From assembly GCA_029287555.1 (NCBI GenBank), contig JARFQX010000554.1:1-5039 (forward strand): a stretch of 5,039 bases of DNA. Reading direction: 5' to 3'. The notes below the pieces were generated by a model that was given only the letters and a program-made list of their open reading frames with translations, was not told the DNA's origin and ran no database searches. A program made the position numbers and the translations under genes. Of this stretch, positions 1-5,039 are shown one piece after another. The stretch comes from Rubripirellula sp. (lineage in GTDB: Bacteria > Planctomycetota > Planctomycetia > Pirellulales > Pirellulaceae). Every line of letters begins with the position of its first letter. Within the stretch, counting starts at the first letter, position 1.

Positions 1-51
1 GTAGCCGAGTCTGTCCCAGACTCGGAGGGCGCTAGCCCGAGGCGAAGCTAC
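1..51. repeat. Structured intergenic element, multi-hairpin, possible dispersed repeat
   Basis: The outer ends GTAGC (1-5) and GCTAC (47-51) are complementary and can close a stem. Inside it sit a perfect 9-bp hairpin (5-13 with 17-25, loop TCC; base 5 is shared with the outer stem) and a short hairpin, GGGC (27-30) with GCCC (35-38). It lies about 20 bases beyond the stop of the peptidase gene. It could therefore form a 3' hairpin for that transcript, but no T-run is visible before the window edge. The pairing is seen directly. That it belongs to a dispersed planctomycete repeat family is inference from its compact, closed form. Confidence 0.5.
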
Positions 52-70
52 AGCTGGTCCCTTCGGTGAC

Positions 71-2413
71 TCACTTGCGGCCGGACGGCTCCTCGAGGCG
101 ATCGAGGAGGAATCGGTCGATCAATTGAGCCAGATGCCAGAGGCGTTTGGGTTGGTGGACCGCGTGGGCCTCATCGGGATAGATCATCAGCTCGAATTGC
201 TTGCCCGCCTCTTGAAGGGCCTTGGCCATCCTCATCGTCCCCGAGGGATGCACGTTGTCATCGGACTCACCGTGGATCAACAGGACGTCCCCGTGCAGCT
301 TCTCAGCCGCTCGTACCGGGGCGGTCGCGTCATAGCCCTCCTCATTTTCCGAGGGCAGCCCCATGTAGCGCTCGGTGTAGAAGGCATCGTACTCCCGCCA
401 ATCCGTCACCGAACCGCCAGCGATCCCGGCCGCAAAGGCCTCACTGTGTGTCATGGCATACAGCGTCAGAAAGCCGCCGAAGGACCAACCGCGGATGGCC
501 AAGCGGTCTTTGGCGACCCAGTTCTGCTGCTGGAGCCAGGCGACCGCCGTTTTCAAGTCGCCGAATTCGAGTTCTCCCACACGACCCTGAATCGACCACG
601 TGTCGGCAAGTCCGCGACCGGCACTGGATCGATTGTCAACCATCAAGGTGGCAATTCCGCGCTTGGCCAACAGTTGGCGGTAGAGCATTCGGGTGCCCGA
701 CCATCGATTGACGACCGTGGCAGCACGCGGTCCGCCGTAGACCTCGATCAGGACGGGGACTCTTGATGCCGCTGTTGATCGCGGTCGAATCAGCATCGCT
801 GGAAGCGCGGCCCCGTCGTCGGCGGGAATGTGAAAGATCTCCGGTCCGATCCATTCGCCCGCAACGCGGAGTCGGCCCTGGAACAACTCAAGAGAAGACT
901 CCCCATTGCTTGAGCGGACTGAAATGCTGGGTGGCTTCGTTACCGAACTGTGGACGTCGACAAACCACCGGCCGTCGGGACTGAGACCAGCGGTGTGCCA
1001 ACCCGGTTGGTCGGTCAGCGGCTGCAGTTGGGGGCTGGCCGATTGCGGCGGGATCGCGGCCCGGTAGACCTGTTGGTCGATGGTCCCACGTTCGGCATCA
1101 CCGGTGACGACCAGGAAATCACCCTCGGGTGAAACCGAAAATTCCCTTGCGTCAAAGTCTTCGGGAGTCAGCGGCGTGATCCGCTTTCCATCGTGCGAGA
1201 TGTGGTACAAGCGCGTACGACCGGTGGGCAATTCGCTCCGCCAGATCAGACTTCCGTCGGGCAGCCAGCCGGGATCGCTCGGGGGCTCGACCCAGGCCGG
1301 GCTTTCTTCCCGCAGCAGCAGGCGAGTCGCGTCGCCACCGGTTGCCATCGCATCGGGATCGAGCCGTCGCAGTTCTCGCCACGTCTGGGTGCGATCACTT
1401 ACGGAAAACAGAAGGGAGCCCTGATGCGGATGCCACCAAACCCCCGTGACGATCCTTTCCTGCTGAGGTGTTGATTGGGTCATCACACGAGACAGCGGTA
1501 CGCCTGCGGAATCGAGTGGGCGGAGATCCCAAAGCAGCAACGTTGCGTGTGGAATTGGGTCGCCCGCTTTGGGATAGCGACTGACCAACCCCTTTCCCCG
1601 GTCGCTTGACGAGTCGTGCAACGTGTAGGGCTCAATCCCGCTGATGTCGATCCGCAACATCGCTAACCAGTTTCCATTGGGACTGAACCAGAATCCACGA
1701 AACTTCCCTCGGCCGAAGATCTCTTCCTGGTAAGTCCAATCGAGCAGGCCGTCGAGCAGTGTGTCGGATTCGTCATTCGAAAGACGCACCTGTGTGCCAT
1801 CAGCTACGTCAAGCAGGAACATATCGCCGTCTTTGGTGTAGCCGACACGTCGCGCCGACGGGTCGAGCGTGGTGTCTCGCCATCCGCTGGCGTCGCGCGT
1901 CAGCCAGCGTGCCGCTTGGTCGCTCGAGACGATTGCCAGTCCTTTACCGACTCGTACCAGAACGGGATTGCCGGCCGATTGGATCCCCTGCACGGCTCGG
2001 TTCGTGATCGATTCGAGCTGGGATTCTTCGATCCCGTCCAAGGCGGCGAGATTCGCACGCAGCTTTTCTGCCACCGGCCACTGCGTTTCCATTCCCGTAG
2101 CCAGCTCGACCTGCTTCCAGATGTCATCTCGGCGGATCAAGAGCGTCGCGTTATCGTCGTCGACCCAGTGCGTCGCGGGTAGCTCACCATCGAAATCGAA
2201 CTTGTCCTCGGGATGGTACAGCGACCGAAGAGACAGCTCCGGCGGTGTCTGAGGCTTCTCCGTCTTCGGGTCCGTCTTCGGGTTTGAATCCTGTGCGAGC
2301 GCGGTGGACGTGGCCGCAAAGCTGAAGAACAAGCTCAGCAGCAGGATCATCGCCCAGTGCCGATCGAGGGGTCGAGTCAGATTGAGTCGAGAGCAAATCA
2401 TCAGGCGATTCAT
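71..2413 (-). CDS. Dipeptidyl-peptidase-IV-like serine peptidase (family S9), secreted
   Basis: This 780-residue prolyl-oligopeptidase-family enzyme should cleave dipeptides, typically Xaa-Pro or Xaa-Ala, from the N-terminus of peptides outside the cytoplasm. An N-terminal signal is visible: a basic stretch, a hydrophobic core at residues 22-34, and a likely signal-peptidase site after Ala-Leu-Ala (38-40). Residues about 60-520 resemble the DPP-IV beta-propeller, and about 550-776 the alpha/beta-hydrolase domain. The catalytic triad is Ser644 (GWSFGG), Asp718 (HGESDDNVHP) and His750 (DEAH). Tyr559 in VYGGP matches the oxyanion tyrosine. Tyr679 and Tyr683 in YTERYMG match the S1-pocket tyrosines. 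Glu230-Glu231 (DWTYQEEIF) match the pair that holds the substrate amino group, which favours a true dipeptidyl peptidase over an acylaminoacyl or oligopeptidase. The length is normal for the bacterial family. The ATG at 2413 has no clear Shine-Dalgarno; Met5 (2401) or Met22 (2350) are alternatives, but Met22 would remove the basic n-region. No linked transporter is visible. Confidence 0.95.
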   Translation of the reverse strand: MNRLMICSRLNLTRPLDRHWAMILLLSLFFSFAATSTALAQDSNPKTDPKTEKPQTPPELSLRSLYHPEDKFDFDGELPATHWVDDDNATLLIRRDDIWKQVELATGMETQWPVAEKLRANLAALDGIEESQLESITNRAVQGIQSAGNPVLVRVGKGLAIVSSDQAARWLTRDASGWRDTTLDPSARRVGYTKDGDMFLLDVADGTQVRLSNDESDTLLDGLLDWTYQEEIFGRGKFRGFWFSPNGNWLAMLRIDISGIEPYTLHDSSSDRGKGLVSRYPKAGDPIPHATLLLWDLRPLDSAGVPLSRVMTQSTPQQERIVTGVWWHPHQGSLLFSVSDRTQTWRELRRLDPDAMATGGDATRLLLREESPAWVEPPSDPGWLPDGSLIWRSELPTGRTRLYHISHDGKRITPLTPEDFDAREFSVSPEGDFLVVTGDAERGTIDQQVYRAAIPPQSASPQLQPLTDQPGWHTAGLSPDGRWFVDVHSSVTKPPSISVRSSNGESSLELFQGRLRVAGEWIGPEIFHIPADDGAALPAMLIRPRSTAASRVPVLIEVYGGPRAATVVNRWSGTRMLYRQLLAKRGIATLMVDNRSSAGRGLADTWSIQGRVGELEFGDLKTAVAWLQQQNWVAKDRLAIRGWSFGGFLTLYAMTHSEAFAAGIAGGSVTDWREYDAFYTERYMGLPSENEEGYDATAPVRAAEKLHGDVLLIHGESDDNVHPSGTMRMAKALQEAGKQFELMIYPDEAHAVHQPKRLWHLAQLIDRFLLDRLEEPSGRK

Positions 2414-2472
2414 TGAGGGATCGAAGAAGGCTTGGACGAGCCTAGTGCTTTGTCAAACCTTGGATTTTGGAT

Positions 2473-2557
2473 GGCCGGGAAACGGGGTCAGACACCAAAT
2501 GTGCGAAGCACCCGATGGGCCGTTCCGGCTTTTGGTGTCTGACCCCTTTTCCCGGCC
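2473..2557. repeat. 27-bp near-perfect inverted repeat with structured head, REP/REPIN-like
   Basis: The left arm (2473-2499) and right arm (2531-2557) are complementary over 27 bases with one mismatch, which is a G-U wobble in the plus-strand RNA. The core motif of each arm is GGGGTCAGACACCAAA. The 31-base head holds two small hairpins, GTGC-GAA-GCAC (2501-2511) and GCCG-TTC-CGGC (2519-2529), giving a forked structure. It begins one base after the crotonase stop. A second short palindrome, CCGGCC/GGCCGG (2552-2567), straddles that stop. No T-run follows on either side, so it is not a canonical intrinsic terminator, though it may stabilise or end the crotonase mRNA. Two inverted copies of one short palindromic unit are the form of REPINs mobilised by Y1 (RAYT) transposases. 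That link is inference, and no transposase gene is in the window. Confidence 0.8.
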
Positions 2558-2558
2558 C

Positions 2559-3347
2559 TCAGGCCGGCCACTTGGGGTCACGGCTTTCCAGGTAGGCGCG
2601 AATTCCCTCGCTCGCCGCTTCGGTGGTGCATGCGGTGGCGCTGTCGGCCGCGCCGGCCGACAACTGGGTGAGAAGGGCCTCGCCGATCGCTTCGTTAAGC
2701 AATCGTTTCGTGGCCTGCACGGCTTCGCGGGGCGCCAGGGCGCACTGACCGGCCAACTCTCCGGCGGCAACCCAGATCTGTTCCGGCACGACGGGCTTGC
2801 CGCACATTCCCAGACGATACGCTTCGTTCGCGTCGATCGCTTCACCGGTTAACGCCAGGCGCGCGGCAAGCGCGCTTCCATACCGAAACGCCAACAGCGC
2901 CGCGGTGGCACCACCGACCAGGCCACGCCGAACCGCAACGGCTGAGAAAGAGGCGCGGGTCGAAGCGACGATCAAGTCCGCAGCCAGTGCCAAGCCGAGT
3001 CCCGCTCCGACGGCTGAACCATCAACGGCCGCCACGATCGGTTTGGGGAAACGCAGCATTTGTTCATACAGTTCGGTCAGGTGCTGCCACGCCGAGTACC
3101 ACTGCGGCAGCGCTTCGTCCTCGGGCATCTCGGCAATGGCGGACAATACGCGCAGATCAATTCCGGAGCAAAAGTGTTCGCCACTTGCCGCCAAGACGAC
3201 CGCGCGAACCCGTTTCTCCTGGTGCACGTCAGACAGGGCGGTCGAAAGACTCTCGATCAACTGTGGATTGAGCGCGTTGCGCACCGCGGCGCGATCCATC
3301 AGTATCGTTGCCAGGTTTCCATGTACTTTGACGTCGACGTGTTGCAC
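2559..3347 (-). CDS. Crotonase-fold enoyl-CoA hydratase/isomerase family protein, catalytic Glu pair apparently missing
   Basis: This 262-residue cytoplasmic protein belongs to the crotonase superfamily, which acts on acyl-CoA thioesters. Visible hallmarks are the N-terminal strand with NALN, the oxyanion-hole loop FCSGIDL (59-65), PKPIVAAVDG leading to GAGLGLALAAD (114-124), and the C-terminal ALTG...A.EAYRLGM helix region. In classical hydratases the two catalytic acids sit in GGGxEL and in the later PE motif. Here the matching positions read Gly118 and about Ala138, so ordinary hydratase chemistry is doubtful. It may be an isomerase, a hydrolase-like or a degenerate member; the substrate is not predictable. 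I chose the GTG at 3347, with an AGGTG four bases upstream, because it gives the usual family length and places the first conserved strand right after the start. The same frame stays open to an ATG at 3587, but that would run through the upstream gene's terminator. An ATG at 3410 (283 residues) is possible. It precedes the peptidase gene but is separated from it by the inverted repeat and 145 bases. Confidence 0.85.
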   Translation of the reverse strand: MQHVDVKVHGNLATILMDRAAVRNALNPQLIESLSTALSDVHQEKRVRAVVLAASGEHFCSGIDLRVLSAIAEMPEDEALPQWYSAWQHLTELYEQMLRFPKPIVAAVDGSAVGAGLGLALAADLIVASTRASFSAVAVRRGLVGGATAALLAFRYGSALAARLALTGEAIDANEAYRLGMCGKPVVPEQIWVAAGELAGQCALAPREAVQATKRLLNEAIGEALLTQLSAGAADSATACTTEAASEGIRAYLESRDPKWPA

Positions 3348-3484
3348 GATGCACCTGTGTCCAAAGAATAAGTCGCTGCAGCGTCTTGCTGAGAATGATG
3401 CGTCTATCATGGCCGACCGGGCCCGGAGGTGAAAGCCATCGCAGCGCCCGCCGCCGAACCGGTCGTTCACGTAATCTCCGGGAC

Positions 3485-3522
3485 AAAAAAAGCCCCGCTT
3501 GATCTTTCGATCAAACGGGGCT
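3485..3522 (-). terminator. Intrinsic (rho-independent) terminator of the repeat-protein gene
   Basis: On the minus strand a 14-bp stem (3522-3509 with 3504-3491, one U-G wobble) closes a GAAA tetraloop at 3508-3505. Seven T's follow directly, the first of them being the last base of the stem. It starts 46 bases after the TAG stop of the repeat-protein gene and so should end that transcript. It makes co-transcription with the crotonase gene unlikely and argues against any crotonase start upstream of it. A promoter for the crotonase gene should then lie in 3348-3484, where I see no convincing -35/-10 pair. Confidence 0.95.
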
Positions 3523-3568
3523 CTCGGTTGAACTTCGGAAAACAATCGCGGCGAGCCGCGAAGGGGAA

Positions 3569-5039
3569 CTAGTTGCAGTTCACGCAACCGGCGCCGGTGG
3601 CCATGGGAGCGGCCGAGCCTTCGATGATCGTTCCGCTCATCACCGCACCCTCACCAACGACGGTGGTCACGGGGCGGCAGACGCGAACCTGGACTTCTTG
3701 CATGGTCGTGACCGGAACGCAAACGGTGTAGTTCTCCGGCACTTCTTCAGTGACGGTGTCGTACACGCAAACGTTGTAGGTACGAGTTCGGGTCTCAGGA
3801 ATGTACGTGGTGTAGTTGACCTCGCGAGTTCGCTCCTGCGGCTCCATGCGAGTCTTCTGCACCGTACGCGTGCGAGTTTCCGTCTGGTAGGTCGTCTTAT
3901 TGACCATCCGAGTGCGGGTCTCCATCCGAGTCTTGGTCACCGGCACCATGCGGGTGCGGGTCTCGGTCACCATTTTGGTTACCGGAACCGTACGAGTCCG
4001 CTCTTCGGTGCGATACTTGGTGACGTCACGGGTACGCTCTTCCTGACGCGTCTTGGAGACGTTGACCATCCGAGTACGAGTCTCGGTGCTCATTTCCGTG
4101 TAATTGACGGTCCGCGTACGACTCTCCATGCGAGTCTTGGTAACCGGCACGGTACGGGTGCGGGTTTCCGTCTTCATCGTGGTGACGGGGACTTCACGAG
4201 TCCGGGTTTCCATCCGCGTTCGCTGAACGGGAACTTCACGAGTTCGTTGTTCGTTGCGGTACAGAGTAACCGTGTAGTCGCGAGTCCGCTGTTCTTGACG
4301 GCACCGTTGAACGGTGACCATCCGCGTTCGCTGCTCGGTGCGGTACTTGCGTACCTGGACCGTTCGCGTACGTGTTTCCTGACGGTAACGAGTGACCGGC
4401 ACCATTCGCGTGCGAGTCTCGGTGTGACAGGTCGTCGTGGTGTAGGTGTAGGGCACCTGGGTCGTCTGACGCTGGTAGGTCGTCACCGGCACCTCTTCAG
4501 TCACCATGTTGGGAACGTAGACGCGACGATAGGAAACCTGAGGAGCGCAGCCACCGCAGTCGGCGCTAACCGTCCCGCCGCAACCACCACAGCCGACCGA
4601 AACGCCGCCGCAACCACCGCCACAGCCGGCCGAAACACCGCCGCAGCCACCGCAGCCAGCCGAGACGCCGCCGCAGCCGTCACCGCAACCGGTCGATCCG
4701 CCGCTGACTTCAACGGCTTGGCACTCGTAGTGACCCATGTCCTTGGTGACCGTCCTCGTAGTGGTAACGGGCACGCACTTGGTCTCGGTACGATAAGCCG
4801 TCTTGGTTTCCTGAACCGGAACCTGAACGGTGTAGTTCTGAGCCACTTCCTCGGTGTAAGGAACGTTGACGGTGTAAGTCTGCTCCACCGATTCCGTGTA
4901 AGGAACGGTCACGTTGTAGGTCTGCTCAACCTGCTCGGTGTAGGGCACGTTGACCATGTAGGTCTGGGTGCGAGTCTCCTGGTAGGGGACGCAAACGGTG
5001 TAGTTCTGGGTCACCGTCTCGGTGTAAGGAACGCTGACT
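3569..5039 (-). CDS. YTV-repeat cysteine-rich structural protein, probable cell wall/surface (5' end outside window)
   Basis: At least 489 residues are visible, ending at the TAG at 3569. The frame is still open at the right edge, and the residues before the GTG at 5014 (VSVPYTET) continue the repeat, so that GTG is internal. The true start and any signal peptide lie beyond 5039. In order: five 14-residue units of the form VPYTExVxQxYTVx (5032-4823), a transition with Cys, a Gly/Cys module (4705-4547), a bridge with VPNMVTEEVPVTTY, sixteen ETRTRxVPVTKxRM units (4420-3755), then a tail ending in GCVNCN. No Phe or Trp and only one Leu occur, while Thr, Arg, Val and Tyr dominate; about 20 cysteines are present. 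Alternating Thr with larger residues predicts beta-strands. The N-terminal motif matches the planctomycete YTV domain, associated in Rhodopirellula with envelope proteins (family knowledge, from memory). A disulfide-linked structural role in the cell wall or surface is inferred. No catalytic motif is visible. A strong terminator follows. Confidence 0.85.
   Translation of the reverse strand, partial: VSVPYTETVTQNYTVCVPYQETRTQTYMVNVPYTEQVEQTYNVTVPYTESVEQTYTVNVPYTEEVAQNYTVQVPVQETKTAYRTETKCVPVTTTRTVTKDMGHYECQAVEVSGGSTGCGDGCGGVSAGCGGCGGVSAGCGGGCGGVSVGCGGCGGTVSADCGGCAPQVSYRRVYVPNMVTEEVPVTTYQRQTTQVPYTYTTTTCHTETRTRMVPVTRYRQETRTRTVQVRKYRTEQRTRMVTVQRCRQEQRTRDYTVTLYRNEQRTREVPVQRTRMETRTREVPVTTMKTETRTRTVPVTKTRMESRTRTVNYTEMSTETRTRMVNVSKTRQEERTRDVTKYRTEERTRTVPVTKMVTETRTRMVPVTKTRMETRTRMVNKTTYQTETRTRTVQKTRMEPQERTREVNYTTYIPETRTRTYNVCVYDTVTEEVPENYTVCVPVTTMQEVQVRVCRPVTTVVGEGAVMSGTIIEGSAAPMATGAGCVNCN
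3755..4420 (-). repeat. Array of sixteen 14-codon (42-base) basic RTR repeats within the YTV protein
   Basis: The coding sequence is divisible into sixteen consecutive units beginning Glu-Thr/Gln-Arg-Thr-Arg; unit 15 begins Gln-Glu-Arg-Thr-Arg. All have 14 codons except the tenth, which has 12 (EERTRDVTKYRT). The typical form is ETRTRxVPVTKxRM. Counting by eye, there are about 55 Arg/Lys against 26 Asp/Glu, so the array is strongly basic. At DNA level the units differ at many synonymous positions, which points to old duplications kept by selection on the protein rather than recent slippage. Confidence 0.9.
4547..4705 (-). repeat. Gly/Cys-rich module with five cysteine pairs
   Basis: This segment of the YTV protein consists mainly of Gly, Cys, Ser, Ala and Val. 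It is built on a roughly 10-11-residue unit close to CGGVSAGCGG. Ten cysteines form five pairs spaced C-x3-C, C-x2-C, C-x3-C, C-x2-C and C-x2-C. It separates the acidic YTV array from the basic RTR array. The plus strand here is a run of CCGCCGCAACC-like codon complements. Disulfide cross-linking or metal binding could be its role; the absence of regular His or acidic ligands leans towards disulfides in an exported protein (inference). Confidence 0.85.
4823..5032 (-). repeat. Five 14-codon (42-base) acidic YTV repeats, array continuing past the window edge
   Basis: Five tandem units run without gaps from 5032 down to 4823, each starting Val-Pro-Tyr and following VPYTExVxQxYxVx. About eight Glu against one Arg make this array acidic. 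The partial codons before it (VSVPY at the edge) keep the same register, so further units probably lie upstream. The period equals that of the basic array at 3755-4420 and shares the V-P-x-T...T.T skeleton, which suggests a common ancestral unit. Confidence 0.9.

Noticed and set aside
2451..2456. Minus-strand TTGACA as the -35 of a promoter for the peptidase gene
   Set aside because: The hexamer is perfect, but the position 17 bases downstream reads AAGCCT, a poor -10, and no better match occurs at nearby spacings. The motif may simply belong to the neighbouring repeat element.
2473..2557. Integron attC site or intrinsic terminator
   Set aside because: No GTTRRRY/RYYYAAC core pair is present for attC, and no T-run follows the stem on either strand for a terminator.
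125..2852. Plus-strand open frames antisense to the peptidase and crotonase genes
   Set aside because: They encode low-complexity, Arg/Ser/Pro-rich translations with no recognisable motifs and lie opposite well-supported genes; they are antisense shadows of G+C-rich coding DNA.
3371..3424. Possible minus-strand promoter for the crotonase gene with CATGAT as -10
   Set aside because: The only hexamer 17 bases upstream is TTTCAC, a weak -35 match; the pair is no better than chance in this sequence.
3348..3587. Crotonase reading frame extended to an ATG at 3587 (342 residues)
   Set aside because: The extension runs through the intrinsic terminator at 3485-3522, has no crotonase-like content, and would exceed the usual family length by about 80 residues.
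5012..5014. GTG at 5014 as the start of the repeat protein
   Set aside because: The frame stays open to the window edge, and the residues just upstream (VSVPYTET) continue the 14-residue repeat in register. The GTG is an ordinary valine codon inside an array.
3755..5032. 42-base periodic repeats as a CRISPR or satellite array
   Set aside because: The units are contiguous without spacers, stay in one reading frame, and vary mainly at synonymous sites; they are protein repeats.

Overview
The window looks like chromosomal DNA from a planctomycete, probably a Pirellulales relative of Rhodopirellula. The strongest pointer is the protein on the right. It is built from 14-residue 'YTV'-type repeats, a family I know essentially from planctomycete cell-envelope proteins. 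The moderately high G+C, the weak or absent Shine-Dalgarno sequences and the generous, hairpin-bearing spacers agree with this. No 16S or other phylogenetic marker is present, so the assignment is inference.

All three genes lie on the minus strand and are transcribed right to left. (1) 3569-5039 is the 3' part of a large, low-complexity, cysteine-rich repeat protein, and its start lies beyond the right edge. It has an acidic array of Tyr-Thr-Val repeats, a Gly/Cys module with five cysteine pairs, then a strongly basic array of sixteen Glu-Thr-Arg-Thr-Arg repeats. It ends in a textbook intrinsic terminator (3485-3522). (2) 2559-3347 is a 262-residue crotonase-fold (enoyl-CoA hydratase/isomerase family) protein. 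It keeps the CoA/oxyanion-hole motifs but appears to lack both catalytic glutamates of classical hydratases. (3) 71-2413 is a secreted dipeptidyl-peptidase-IV-like serine peptidase (family S9) with the full catalytic triad and the Glu-Glu pair that binds the substrate N-terminus.

Between genes 2 and 3 is a 27-bp almost perfect inverted repeat with a structured head (2473-2557), which looks like a REP/REPIN-type element. At the left edge, 1-51 can fold into a closed multi-hairpin structure that may be another dispersed intergenic repeat. No RNA genes, CRISPR arrays, transposase genes or phage genes are visible.

The three genes do not form an obvious pathway. The terminator separates the repeat protein from the crotonase, and the inverted repeat separates the crotonase from the peptidase, so each may be transcribed independently. 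The most unusual item is the charge-segregated, disulfide-ready repeat protein, which fits a structural role in the cell wall or surface. The known YTV family already covers the general type.
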